Below are positions 15,170 through 23,614 of a stretch of DNA of 64,000 nucleotides, piece after piece. Source of the DNA: an uncultured bacterium (lineage in GTDB: Bacteria; Verrucomicrobiota; Verrucomicrobiia; CAIQCK01); the NCBI GenBank assembly GCA_903870275.1, contig CAIQCK010000121.1, positions 124,001 to 188,000 on the forward strand, in the 5' to 3' direction. Below the pieces are notes generated by a model, which ran no database searches, was not told where the DNA came from, and was given only the letters and a program-made list of their open reading frames with translations. Position 1 is the stretch's first letter, and every line of letters begins with the position of its first letter. A program made the translations under genes and the position numbers.

Positions 15170-17603
15170 CCGCTGGCGAAGTATCGGCATGGCGGCGCTG
15201 CTGGCCGGCGGCGGATGGCTGTCTGCTCAGACGCAGGTGACCAATCCACCGCCGTTCATGACGACGAATTACTGGACTGGACCGATCAGCGAACGTATCA
15301 ACATCGTCGTATTCGGCGACGGCTATCAAAGCAGTGAGGCGGCTCTGTTTCAGACCCATGTCACCAACGTCGTGCTCAACTATCTTTTCACGATCGAACC
15401 GTTCCTCTCCTACCGCTCCTACCACAACGTGTTTTCGATCACGACGGCCTCGGTGGAATCCGGCGCCGATCATCCCTCCAGCAGCGTGGTGCGGGACACC
15501 TATTTCGACGCCACCTTCGACACTTCGGGCATCGCGCGGTTGCTGACGCTGAAACAGGGCGGCCGCGTTTACTCGTTGTTGAGCCAGTTCTTGCCGGCCT
15601 ATGACGCCGTCATTGTCATCGTCAACGACACCACCTACGGCGGTTCAGGCGGTTCGGTGGCAGTGACTTCGGTCAATTCCCTATCGCCGCAAATCGTGAT
15701 CCACGAATTCGGCCACTCCTTCGGCAGCCTCGCCGATGAATACGATACCTACACTCCCGGTTACTCGCCCGCGGAAATGGTCAATTGCACCGCGCAAACC
15801 AACCGCGCGCTGGTGAAATGGACGGCTTGGATCGATGCAACCACCCCGGTGCCGACGCCGGAAGGCAACACCAACTACAGCGCGGCAGCCGGTCTATTCG
15901 AAGGCTGCATGTATACGACGACGAATTGGTTTCGCCCCCATTACAATTCCTGTATGCGCTCCCTTGGCCAGCCCTATGGCCAGATCAATATCGACCAGTT
16001 GGTCAAGCGATTCTACAACCACACGCCGGACCATATTGACCCGTTCCGTACGTTCAACCCCGCCAGCACCAACTTGACCTTCAATGGCATCCAATCGCTG
16101 CCGTTTAGCGTCGCGCCGATGCAACCCAATGGCCACAGCCTGGCGGTGGCGTGGTCGTTGGACGGAACAAACCTGACCGGCCAGACGGCCACCAACCTCA
16201 ACTTGTCCACCGACGTGATCGGGCTTGGCAATCATACCCTTTCCTGCCTCGTCTCTGATCCCACGGCTCAGGTACGCATCTACACAAACACCTATTTCGC
16301 GACCAACCCGCTGCAGAAGACGGTGAGATGGACGCTCTCCGTCCAAACACTCGGTCCGCCGGTGATCACGACGATCTCATCGCTGCCGGCGGGCACCGTC
16401 GGCGTCGGCTATTCGCAAACGCTCGCCGCTACCAACGGCACGCCGCCCTACACGTGGATCGCGACCGGAGGCGCGTTGCCCGATGGGCTGACACTGGCCG
16501 CCAACGGATTGCTCAGCGGCACGCCGACCGCCGCCGGCGCCTTCAACTTCACCGCGCAAGTCACCGACGCCGTCTCCGCCACCACCAACGGCAATTTTGC
16601 GCTCACGATCAACCCGGCGCTGGCCTTGCTGTCTGCCGTCTCGCGCAAGACCCACGGCGCGTCTGGCACGTTCGACCTGCCGCTGATGCTCGATCCGACC
16701 AGCAACGCGACCGTCGAACCGCGGCTCGGCGGGCCGACCACGCTCATTTTTAACTTCAATACCAACGTCGCGGCGGCCAGCGGCGTGCTAAACGCGGGCA
16801 GCTTCTCGCTCACCAACGTCACCTACAGTGCAGCTTCCATCAGCGACAGCAACCTGACGTTGAACCTGACCAACGCCGTGGATCAGTCGGTGGTCACGGT
16901 GGTGCTCAGTGGCATCACCGACCTGGCGGGCAACCCGCTGACGGGCACCAACGCCGTGCGCATCCGCTCCCTCTACGGCGATGTCAACCAGAGCGGGACG
17001 GTCAACGCGGTGGACTTGCAGCAAGTGAAGAACAACCTGCTGGCGACACTGACCCCGGCGAACTTCCTCTGTGATGTCAATTGCAGCGGCACCATCAACG
17101 CGGTGGATTTGCAACAGATCAAGAACAACCTGCTGCACACGGCGTCGTTGAGCAGCGGCGGATCGAGTCTGGTCGTCTCCGGTCTGTCCATGACACCGGT
17201 GTTGGCGGCGGCGACGCTGGGCGAGGCGTTGGGCGCAACCAATCTGACATGGAGCACGAACGGGGATGCCGTGTGGACGCCGACGATTGCGGCGGACGGA
17301 AGCCCGGCGGCGTGGAGCGGGCACATCGGCAATCTGAACGTGTCGTGGGTGGAGACGACGGTGACGGGGCCGGGCACGCTGAGTTTTGACTGGATGGTGT
17401 CCTCGGAGTTGAACGGGGATTACCTGACGTTCTCGATAGACGGGGTGAATCAGCCCGGAGCGATTTCGGGCGAAGTGAACTGGCAGACGCTGACGTTCGT
17501 CCTGCCTGCCGGCGCGCATCGACTGACGTGGACCTATGCCAAGAACGCTGCCAATGCCGCCGGCTTTGATGCCGGCTGGTTGCGGCGGGTCGTTTACCGG
17601 TGA
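15147..17603 (+). CDS. Secreted M64 (IgA-peptidase-like) metallopeptidase with dockerin repeats
   Basis: The protein has 818 residues. A signal peptide (about 1-28, ending WLSAQT) is followed by an M64 catalytic domain with NIVVFGDGYQ near the start and the zinc motif HEFGHSFGSLADEYD (H186, E187, H190). An Ig-like putative domain follows (GTVGVGYSQTLAATNGTPPYTW). Next come two dockerin-type calcium loops (about 611-661: GDVNQSGTVNAVDLQQVKNNL and its repeat), then a C-terminal jelly-roll-like module with SSELNGDYLTFSIDGVN. ATG 15147 is chosen because the signal peptide follows directly; the frame is open further upstream but inside the previous gene. It probably degrades protein outside the cell. 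No cohesin partner is visible here. Confidence 0.82.
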   Translation: MDRFHCLNRWRSIGMAALLAGGGWLSAQTQVTNPPPFMTTNYWTGPISERINIVVFGDGYQSSEAALFQTHVTNVVLNYLFTIEPFLSYRSYHNVFSITTASVESGADHPSSSVVRDTYFDATFDTSGIARLLTLKQGGRVYSLLSQFLPAYDAVIVIVNDTTYGGSGGSVAVTSVNSLSPQIVIHEFGHSFGSLADEYDTYTPGYSPAEMVNCTAQTNRALVKWTAWIDATTPVPTPEGNTNYSAAAGLFEGCMYTTTNWFRPHYNSCMRSLGQPYGQINIDQLVKRFYNHTPDHIDPFRTFNPASTNLTFNGIQSLPFSVAPMQPNGHSLAVAWSLDGTNLTGQTATNLNLSTDVIGLGNHTLSCLVSDPTAQVRIYTNTYFATNPLQKTVRWTLSVQTLGPPVITTISSLPAGTVGVGYSQTLAATNGTPPYTWIATGGALPDGLTLAANGLLSGTPTAAGAFNFTAQVTDAVSATTNGNFALTINPALALLSAVSRKTHGASGTFDLPLMLDPTSNATVEPRLGGPTTLIFNFNTNVAAASGVLNAGSFSLTNVTYSAASISDSNLTLNLTNAVDQSVVTVVLSGITDLAGNPLTGTNAVRIRSLYGDVNQSGTVNAVDLQQVKNNLLATLTPANFLCDVNCSGTINAVDLQQIKNNLLHTASLSSGGSSLVVSGLSMTPVLAAATLGEALGATNLTWSTNGDAVWTPTIAADGSPAAWSGHIGNLNVSWVETTVTGPGTLSFDWMVSSELNGDYLTFSIDGVNQPGAISGEVNWQTLTFVLPAGAHRLTWTYAKNAANAAGFDAGWLRRVVYR

Positions 17604-17614
17604 CGCAGAAGAAA

Positions 17615-17643
17615 GCCCGCCTGATCTCCGGGCGGTTTGATTT
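17615..17643 (+). terminator. Weak terminator candidate after M64 gene
   Basis: GCCCG (17615-17619) pairs with CGGGC (17629-17633) around a 9-base loop, followed by GGTTTGATTTT. It lies between two convergent genes and could serve the plus-strand one. The stem is short. Confidence 0.35.
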
Positions 17644-17683
17644 TCAAGAGCGAAGCGTTGCGCGGAAACTCAGACAGGCGCCA

Positions 17684-18313
17684 TCACAGCGGCTTGACGA
17701 CGATGGCTTTGGGATAGACGGGGCAATGGGACTGGCAGACGCCGCAGCCGGTGCAGCCGTCGGCTTTCACCTCGATGTAGGTGTCGGCGTGGACGCCGAT
17801 GGCGCGTTCGCCGACGGGGCATTTTTCAATGCAGGTGTTGCACTCCTGTCCCATCGTTCGCAGGCAAAGCTCCTGCGCCCATTCGGCCAGACCGATGCGG
17901 ACGGACTCGACGGCGATTGGCGTCAGGGCACCCGACGGGCAGGCGGTGGCGCAGGGCACGTCTTTGCAGAGGACGCAGGCTTGCAGTTCCGGATCAATGT
18001 AAGGCGTGCCGCTCAGTTGCGGATCATCGCTCTGGTAAACCTTGATCGCCTGGACGGGGCAAATGTCCACGCATCGGGCGCTGCGCGAGCAGATTGTCAG
18101 AAAATCATTCTCCGTCTGCGCGCCCGGCGGCCGCAGTAGCGTCGGACGCCACGGCGTTGGCGGTGGCGGAGGAGGCGGAGGGTTCACGAGCTGGTCGAAT
18201 CTCTCCAGCGGCCGCTCCATCGTTTCCGCCATCGGTTCCACGACGCGATTCAGCAACGCGCGGAAAAACTTCCGCCGGTCACCACTGCGTTTCTCAAAAG
18301 GTTCCAAAGCCAT
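17684..18313 (-). CDS. NapG/MauM-like 4Fe-4S protein
   Basis: This 209-residue ferredoxin-type protein has four cluster-binding regions: CSRSARCVDICP, CVLCKDVPCATACP, CNTCIEKCP with an upstream C, and CTGCGVCQSHCP. The pattern matches the NapG/MauM family. A run of eight prolines separates a short N-terminal region (FEKRSGDRRKFFRALLN) from the clusters. That region has an RRKFF element that could be a degenerate Tat signal without a clear hydrophobic stretch, so location is uncertain. ATG 18313 is chosen; the frame is open to 18493, but that extension runs into regulatory DNA. It is divergent from nuoA. The partner is unknown. Confidence 0.78.
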   Translation of the reverse strand: MALEPFEKRSGDRRKFFRALLNRVVEPMAETMERPLERFDQLVNPPPPPPPPTPWRPTLLRPPGAQTENDFLTICSRSARCVDICPVQAIKVYQSDDPQLSGTPYIDPELQACVLCKDVPCATACPSGALTPIAVESVRIGLAEWAQELCLRTMGQECNTCIEKCPVGERAIGVHADTYIEVKADGCTGCGVCQSHCPVYPKAIVVKPL

Positions 18314-18457
18314 TTCAACGTAGCATAGCATCTTTCGCGCCGTTTGTGGTGGGAAAGATGCTGTCATCACAAGGGGTGTGACCGGTTGAAGAACGAAGCA
18401 GGTGAGGTTGTCCCATGTCCACTTCATCAAGGCTGGATGCATCCACTTTGGTTGAGC

Positions 18458-18493
18458 GTGAACGCGCTCATTGGGGAGCGCGAAATTGCGCAT
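18458..18493 (+). promoter_or_regulatory. Paired upstream activator elements, nuo copy
   Basis: Element A (18458-18471, GTGAACGCGCTCAT) and element B (18480-18493, GCGAAATTGCGCAT) start 22 bp apart. Each matches the corresponding element upstream of the octaheme cytochrome gene at 11 of 14 bases. B ends 88 bp before the T of TGGCAC, the same spacing as there. The likely binder is the sigma-54 activator encoded at 34531-35898. Confidence 0.6.
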
Positions 18494-18580
18494 TTGGCGA
18501 CGCCAGATGGCCCATTGGCGTCACAGTGTATGTTTGTAACCAACGGCATGTGAGATTGTTATGTGCCACACTTTCATTAG

Positions 18581-18595
18581 TGGCACGCCAGATGC
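18581..18595 (+). promoter_or_regulatory. Sigma-54 (-24/-12) promoter candidate for nuoA
   Basis: TGGCAC-N5-ATGC places GG and GC 12 bp apart, as sigma-54 RNA polymerase needs. The -12 half (ATGCC) is weaker than the consensus TTGCA. Predicted transcription start is near 18607, about 87 bases before nuoA. The fixed distance to the paired elements raises confidence. Confidence 0.55.
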
Positions 18596-18693
18596 CATTC
18601 TAGTCCCGCCCGACTTGCTGATGGGCGATGGCTGCACTAGTTTGATCCACCTTTCCAGGCAGCGCCGTGGTTTTTATGTGAAGAGTTTTGACG

Positions 18694-19110
18694 ATGCAGA
18701 CCGAAAAAATTGATGATTTGATCTATGTGATTGCCTTTGCGTTGGGCGGACTGGCCTTTGCGCTGGGGCCGATTGTGATTGCCCGGCTGCTGGCCGCGCG
18801 GAAAACGCGCCAGACGATCAACAAGACCGGGCAATTCATCGAGTGCGGCGTGGACCCGATTGGCGACGCGTGGATTCGCTATAGCGCGGTCTATTATCTG
18901 TACGCGTTGGTGTTCATCGCGTTCGCGGTGGACGTGCTTTATCTCATTCCCGTGGCGGTTGTTTACAACCGGCAATTTGCCATCCGGGATTTTGTGGAAG
19001 TGGTGATCTTCGTCGGGATTCTCTCATTGGTGATCGTCTATGCCTGGAAAAAAGGTGTGTTTGAATGGAACCTGAAAAAACCTGCGCCCAAGACCTCTCC
19101 CAAATCATAA
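18694..19110 (+). CDS. nuoA: Complex I subunit NuoA
   Basis: This is a 138-residue membrane subunit of complex I (type I NADH dehydrogenase). It has three hydrophobic segments and the conserved ECGVDPIGDAWIRY loop between helices 1 and 2, which lies near the quinone tunnel, then VDVLYLIPVAVVY. ATG 18694 is used rather than the TTG two codons upstream. It is the first gene of a compact operon running to nuoN, and its end overlaps nuoB by 46 bases, so the two are translationally coupled. Confidence 0.95.
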   Translation: MQTEKIDDLIYVIAFALGGLAFALGPIVIARLLAARKTRQTINKTGQFIECGVDPIGDAWIRYSAVYYLYALVFIAFAVDVLYLIPVAVVYNRQFAIRDFVEVVIFVGILSLVIVYAWKKGVFEWNLKKPAPKTSPKS

Positions 19111-19574
19111 AATTTGCGGCCTTGGATGATTTGCTGGCTTTGGGGCGCGCCAATTCGCTGTGGCCGCTGACCTTTGGCCTGGCCTGCTGCGCCATCGAAA
19201 TGATGGCGGCGGGCGCGTCGCGCTTTGACATCTCGCGCTTTGGCGCGGAAGTGTTCCGGCCTTCGCCGCGGCAGGCCGACGTGATGATCGTGGCCGGCAC
19301 GATCAACAAGAAGATGGCGCCCGCCGTGAGGACGCTCTACGACCAGATGCTGGAGCCGAAGTGGGTCATCGCCCTAGGCAACTGTGCCATCTCCGGCGGC
19401 CCGTTCGTGTATCCGGGTCAATACGCCGTGGTGGAAGGCGTGGACAAACTTTTCCCGGTGGACGTTTACGTTCCCGGTTGCCCGCCCCGGCCCGAAGCGC
19501 TCATTGAGGGGATTCTTAAGCTCGAAGAAAAACTGACCGGCAAACGCCGGTGGCCGAAAGTCATCTCCCAGTGA
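19065..19574 (+). CDS. nuoB: Complex I subunit NuoB (N2 cluster)
   Basis: This 169-residue peripheral-arm subunit holds the terminal 4Fe-4S cluster N2, which hands electrons to quinone. The ligands are the tandem C41-C42 (GLACCAIEMM), C107 (GNCAIS) and C139 (VPGCPPRPE), the family pattern. The length is normal. It overlaps nuoA by 46 bases and nuoC by the GTGA at 19571. Confidence 0.97.
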   Translation: MEPEKTCAQDLSQIIKFAALDDLLALGRANSLWPLTFGLACCAIEMMAAGASRFDISRFGAEVFRPSPRQADVMIVAGTINKKMAPAVRTLYDQMLEPKWVIALGNCAISGGPFVYPGQYAVVEGVDKLFPVDVYVPGCPPRPEALIEGILKLEEKLTGKRRWPKVISQ

Positions 19575-20098
19575 TTCATTCGCTCCAAGAACTCGCGGAT
19601 CAATTCAGCCAATTGATTGCGCACGATTCGACGCTTTCTGAAACGCCGGCGGCTGCCGGCGTTTCCTCGCCGCAAGACGCCGCGGCAAGTCCGGCTCCGA
19701 CGAATCCGGTTCAAATGGTGGATCACGCCGCCAAGGGCTTTCATCTGGACGCCCGCGTCCGGCCCGCCCGCGTGGTGGCCGCCGCCGCGCTGTTGGATCA
19801 GAACGGCTTCGCGATGGATGCCGTCACTGGCGTGGACTGGATTGCGGAAAACGAGATGGAAGTGGTTTACGATTTTTTTCATCCGGCGCATGTGTGGCGC
19901 GTCGTGGTCCGGACGCGCGTCCCGCGAAGCCAGCCGGAGGTTCCGACCATTTCGGAAATTTATCCGGGCGCCAACTGGCACGAGCGCGAGACTCACGAGT
20001 TCTTCGGCATCGCCTTCCTCGGCCATCCGAACCTGACGCCGCTGCTGTTGCCGGAGGACGCGACGTATCACCCGCTCAGGAAGGACTTCGTCGCGTGA
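19571..20098 (+). CDS. nuoC: Complex I subunit NuoC
   Basis: This 175-residue peripheral-arm subunit (30-kDa type) has the signature WHERETHEFFGIAFLGHPNL near the C-terminus. GTG 19571 is chosen because it overlaps the nuoB stop as GTGA, the usual coupling here. An in-frame GTG at 19550 would only add residues inside nuoB. NuoC and NuoD are separate genes, unlike the fused NuoCD of Escherichia coli. Confidence 0.94.
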   Translation: MIHSLQELADQFSQLIAHDSTLSETPAAAGVSSPQDAAASPAPTNPVQMVDHAAKGFHLDARVRPARVVAAAALLDQNGFAMDAVTGVDWIAENEMEVVYDFFHPAHVWRVVVRTRVPRSQPEVPTISEIYPGANWHERETHEFFGIAFLGHPNLTPLLLPEDATYHPLRKDFVA

Positions 20099-21225
20099 GC
20101 ACGTCGCAAGTCATTCCCGCCCCAGAGCAGCCCCACGAGACGTTTGTCCTCAACGTCGGCCCGCAGCATCCGGCCACGCACGGCGTGTTGCGGCTGAAGC
20201 TGACGATGGACGGCGAATACATCACCCGCGCCGAGCCGGTCTGCGGCTACATCCATCGCATGCACGAAAAGATGGGCGAGAACCGGACGTGGGCGCAGTA
20301 TCTGCCCAACACCGGCCGCATTGATTATCTTGCGGCGATGGCTTACGGCCATGCTTACGTGGCGGCGGTGGAACGGGCCGCGAAGATCGAAGTGCCGCCG
20401 CGCGCGGAATACATCCGCGTCATCACGACCGAGCTGAACCGCATCTCCAGCCACCTGGTTTGGTTCGGCGCGTTTCTGCTGGACCTCGGCGGCTTCACGC
20501 CCTTGCTCTACGCCTTCGACGACCGGGAAAAAATCCTCGACCTTCTCGAAGCTCTCACCGGTTCCCGCCTGACCTACTGCTACTATCGTTTCGGCGGCGT
20601 CTGCAACGACGTGGATGATGATTTCATCCGGGGTGTCCGGGAGTTTGTGGCCGGGATGTGGCCGCGGATGAAGTTTTATCGCGAGCTGGTGACCGACAAC
20701 ATCATTCTGCGCAAGCGGCTCATCGGCATCGGCGTCATCAGCGACGAGATGTGCCGCAAATACGGAGCCACCGGCCCGGTCATTCGCGGTTCGGGCGTCG
20801 GCTACGACGTGCGCAAAATGGAGCCTTACTCCGTCTATCGCGATCTCGACTTCGACGTGCCGGTGTTTTCCGAAGGCGACTGCATGGCGCGCTACCTGGT
20901 GCGCATGGAGGAGATGGTGCAGAGCCTGCGCATCGTCGAGCAGGCGTTGGATAAACTGCCCGCCGGCCCGGTGATGACGAGCGGCGTTCCGCGCGTTCTC
21001 AAACCGCCGGCGGGCGACTACTGTTTCGCGGTGGAAGCCGCGCGCGGGCGGTTGCTGGTGCGGATCGTCAGCGACAACAAGGAGATTCCCTATCGCGTCC
21101 GATGGCGCACGCCGTCGTTCTGCAACCTCAGCCTGTTCGAGGAGGCGAGCGCGGGTATGATGCTGCCCGACGCCCTGGCGTTGCTGGGCAGCCTCGATCT
21201 CGTGATTCCGGACATTGACCGCTAG
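20095..21225 (+). CDS. nuoD: Complex I subunit NuoD
   Basis: This 376-residue 49-kDa-type subunit forms the quinone site together with NuoB. Its N-terminus carries NVGPQHPATHGVL with the quinone-site histidine. RIDYLAAMAYGHAY and LTGSRLTYCYYRFGGV follow, and it ends in DLVIPDIDR as the family does. The start is GTG 20095, overlapping the nuoC stop as GTGA. The open frame reaching back to 19894 is only overlap with nuoC. Confidence 0.96.
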   Translation: MSTSQVIPAPEQPHETFVLNVGPQHPATHGVLRLKLTMDGEYITRAEPVCGYIHRMHEKMGENRTWAQYLPNTGRIDYLAAMAYGHAYVAAVERAAKIEVPPRAEYIRVITTELNRISSHLVWFGAFLLDLGGFTPLLYAFDDREKILDLLEALTGSRLTYCYYRFGGVCNDVDDDFIRGVREFVAGMWPRMKFYRELVTDNIILRKRLIGIGVISDEMCRKYGATGPVIRGSGVGYDVRKMEPYSVYRDLDFDVPVFSEGDCMARYLVRMEEMVQSLRIVEQALDKLPAGPVMTSGVPRVLKPPAGDYCFAVEAARGRLLVRIVSDNKEIPYRVRWRTPSFCNLSLFEEASAGMMLPDALALLGSLDLVIPDIDR

Positions 21226-21234
21226 GAACGCGAC

Positions 21235-22224
21235 ATGAGCCTCCCCGAACCTTTCCGTTTATTGTCTTTCCTGGTGGGCGTCATGGCCTTTGTCGGCTTC
21301 AACGCCGCGTATCTGGTCTGGGTGGAGCGCAAGAGCGCGGCCCGTTTTCAGCGGCGCCCCGGGCCGACCGAAGTCGGCTACGCCGGACTGCTGCAACCGA
21401 TCGCGGATGGGATCAAGCTCCTGTCCAAGCAACTCATCGTTCCGCCCGGCGCGGACCGGATCTTGTTCATGGTGGCCCCGCTGATGGTCATGATTCCCGC
21501 CATGATCAGCCTCGTCGTTCTCCCCTTCGGCGGGTCGCTGATGGCGAGGGACATCAACGTTGGCCTGTTGATGATGTTCGCGTTCGGATCGATCAACGTC
21601 ATGTCCATCATGCTCAGCGGTTGGTCCTCGCGCAACAAATACGCCATCATCTCGGCCGCGCGCATCGTGTCGCAGGATGTCGCTTATGAAATCCCCATGC
21701 TGCTGGTCGTCATCACCCTCCTGATGATCACGGGCACCATGAACCTCAACGAGATCGTGCAGCAACAGGAAGGCTGGTTCTGGCACTGGAACCTGTTCCG
21801 GCTCAACGTGAATCCCCTCATGCCGTTGACGTTCCTTATTTTTTTCACCTGCATGCTGGCGGAGATCAACCGCGCGCCGTTTGACATGGCCGAAGCCGAG
21901 AGCGAGCTGGTGGCGGGCGCGTTCACCGAGTATGCCGGCATGGGGTTCGGCGTGTTCTTCGTCGCCGAATACGCCAACATCGTTGTGGGGTGCTCGTTCG
22001 CGACGGTTTTGTTTTTGGGCGGCTGGCAAAGCCCCTTCGGCCTCTGGTCCGGCGTCTGGTGGTTTCTGCTGAAGATGTATGCGCTGGTGTTCACGGTGAT
22101 CTGGGTACGCTGGACCTTTCCGCGAACGCAATTTTACAACCTCCTCAATCTTTCCTGGCAACTCCTGATTCCAGCCTCGCTGTTCACCCTCATCCTGGTC
22201 GCCGCGATGATGAAGTTCCTGTGA
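21235..22224 (+). CDS. nuoH: Complex I subunit NuoH
   Basis: This 329-residue membrane subunit links the peripheral arm to the proton-pumping arm and lines the quinone tunnel. Signatures are ERKSAARFQRRPGPTEVG near the N-terminus and EINRAPFDMAEAESELVAG with TEYAGMGFG in the fifth to sixth helix loop. About eight membrane helices are visible. It lies nine bases after nuoD, and nuoI follows two bases after its stop. Confidence 0.96.
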   Translation: MSLPEPFRLLSFLVGVMAFVGFNAAYLVWVERKSAARFQRRPGPTEVGYAGLLQPIADGIKLLSKQLIVPPGADRILFMVAPLMVMIPAMISLVVLPFGGSLMARDINVGLLMMFAFGSINVMSIMLSGWSSRNKYAIISAARIVSQDVAYEIPMLLVVITLLMITGTMNLNEIVQQQEGWFWHWNLFRLNVNPLMPLTFLIFFTCMLAEINRAPFDMAEAESELVAGAFTEYAGMGFGVFFVAEYANIVVGCSFATVLFLGGWQSPFGLWSGVWWFLLKMYALVFTVIWVRWTFPRTQFYNLLNLSWQLLIPASLFTLILVAAMMKFL

Positions 22225-22226
22225 GC

Positions 22227-22760
22227 ATGAAAATATCTCTCAAGGGAATCGGCACCGGGTTTCGCAGTCTGATGACAGGCATGCGGATTACGATGGGGCA
22301 GTTCTTCAAACAGCCGGTGACGGTGCATTATCCGCACGAGACGTTGACGATGCCGCCGCGTTTCCGGGGCCACATCGAACTGGTGCGCGATCCGCAGACC
22401 GGCCGGGCGATCTGTTACGCCTGCAAAGCGTGTGAGAAGAGCTGTCCCAGCGATTGCATCATCGTCGAAGGCGCCAAGCGGGAAGGCGAGAAGCGCAAGT
22501 CGGTGACGGAGTTCAAGCTCGACTTCACCAAGTGCAGCCTCTGCGGTTCCTGCGTCGAGGCGTGCAAGAGCAACGCCATCCGCTTTTCCAAAGCCTACAA
22601 CCTGGCGAGCACAAACAAGGACGAGTTCATCATGGACTTGTTCCAGAAACTGGAGGCGGAAGGGCAGGGGGGCGAACCGCCGAAGCCGGCCGCGTCGGAA
22701 ACCGCACCGACCCGGACGGAGCCGCCGAAGCCGGAACCACCCAAGGAGGAGGTTAAGTGA
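22227..22760 (+). CDS. nuoI: Complex I subunit NuoI (8Fe ferredoxin)
   Basis: This 177-residue subunit holds clusters N6a and N6b. Motif one is C63xxC66xxC69xxxC73 (CYACKACEKSCP) and motif two C103xxC106xxC109xxxC113 (CSLCGSCVEAC). After about residue 145 there is a Pro/Glu/Thr-rich tail of some 30 residues (PPKPAASETAPTRTEPPKPEPPKEE) beyond the usual fold. ATG 22227 lies two bases after the nuoH stop; the frame is open further upstream but inside nuoH. Confidence 0.95.
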   Translation: MKISLKGIGTGFRSLMTGMRITMGQFFKQPVTVHYPHETLTMPPRFRGHIELVRDPQTGRAICYACKACEKSCPSDCIIVEGAKREGEKRKSVTEFKLDFTKCSLCGSCVEACKSNAIRFSKAYNLASTNKDEFIMDLFQKLEAEGQGGEPPKPAASETAPTRTEPPKPEPPKEEVK

Positions 22761-23290
22761 ACCCATTTCCCGCCTCCGACTACATCGTCGCCGCCTTTTT
22801 TCTTTTTTGCATTGCCACGACTGTCGGTGGCGCGTTCGTTGCGATTCTGACGGCGCGCGTTATCCGTAGCGTCTGCGGCCTGATGATCTGCTGCGTCGGG
22901 TTGGCCGGACTTTACTTTTTCCTCAACAGCCCGTTCCTCGCGTTGATGGAAATCTTGATCTACATCGGCGCCGTTTGCGTCACCATCGTGTTCGCGGTGA
23001 TGCTGGCCGAGCCGGACGAACCGCCGTCCGGGCAGAATCACGGTCCGGGCGTGTTGTGGGGCGTGGTGGCGCTGGTGGTGAGCGCGGCAATATGCTGGGG
23101 ATTGTCGCAGTTGAGCCTGCGCGGGCCGTGGGTGGCGCCGGCCGCCCGGGTCAACGACGGCTCCATCAAGGCCATCGGCGTTTCATTGCTCACCACCTAC
23201 AGCATGGCGTTTGAGCTGATCTCGCTCGTGCTGCTTGTTGCCATTGTCGGCGCGCTGGTGATCGCCCGCACCGGGAGGACCAAACCATGA
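22757..23290 (+). CDS. nuoJ: Complex I subunit NuoJ
   Basis: This 177-residue membrane subunit has five hydrophobic segments, including the third helix region MEILIYIGAVCVTIVFAVML that contains the pi-bulge in known structures. GTG 22757 overlaps the nuoI stop. It overlaps nuoK by ATGA at 23287. Confidence 0.94.
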   Translation: MNPFPASDYIVAAFFLFCIATTVGGAFVAILTARVIRSVCGLMICCVGLAGLYFFLNSPFLALMEILIYIGAVCVTIVFAVMLAEPDEPPSGQNHGPGVLWGVVALVVSAAICWGLSQLSLRGPWVAPAARVNDGSIKAIGVSLLTTYSMAFELISLVLLVAIVGALVIARTGRTKP

Positions 23291-23613
23291 ATCTCCTGCA
23301 CGCTTACGAACAAGCGGACATCTACCTGATCGTCGCGGCGTTCTTGCTGGCGACGGGCGTCTTCGGTTTGATCCGCCGCCGCACACTCATCGGCATGTTG
23401 ATTTCCGGCGAACTGATTTTTTCCGCCGCGTCGCTGAACTTCATGGCGCTCAACTGTTTCAACGCGCCGGACCCGGCGGCCGGCCAGGTCTTCGCGCTGT
23501 TCATCATGGGCCTGGCGGCGGCCGAGGTCGCCATCGTGCTCAGTATCATCATTGCCGTTTACCGGAATTACCGCTCCATCAACGCCCGGGAGCTGACCGA
23601 ACTCAACGGATAG
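23287..23613 (+). CDS. nuoK: Complex I subunit NuoK
   Basis: This 108-residue three-helix membrane subunit carries the two conserved intramembrane glutamates of the E-channel: E42 in SGELIFSAASLNF and E80 in AAAEVAIVLSI. The length is typical. ATG 23287 overlaps the nuoJ stop as ATGA. Confidence 0.95.
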   Translation: MNLLHAYEQADIYLIVAAFLLATGVFGLIRRRTLIGMLISGELIFSAASLNFMALNCFNAPDPAAGQVFALFIMGLAAAEVAIVLSIIIAVYRNYRSINARELTELNG

Positions 23614-23614
23614 C

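Larger units (their letters stand above)
18314..18693. other. Regulatory region between the 4Fe-4S gene and nuoA
   Basis: These 380 bases lack a convincing gene. They hold the paired 14-bp elements (18458-18493), an inverted repeat GTGCCAC-N10-GTGGCAC (18563-18586) and a sigma-54-like promoter (18581-18595). Another inverted pair, GACGCC/GGCGTC, lies around 18499-18522. Confidence 0.6.

Noticed and set aside
18327..18342. Minus-strand CGGCGC-N5-ATGC as a sigma-54 promoter for the 4Fe-4S gene
   Set aside because: The -24 half is poor, the predicted start would almost touch the ATG, and the paired elements are not at the shared spacing in that direction.
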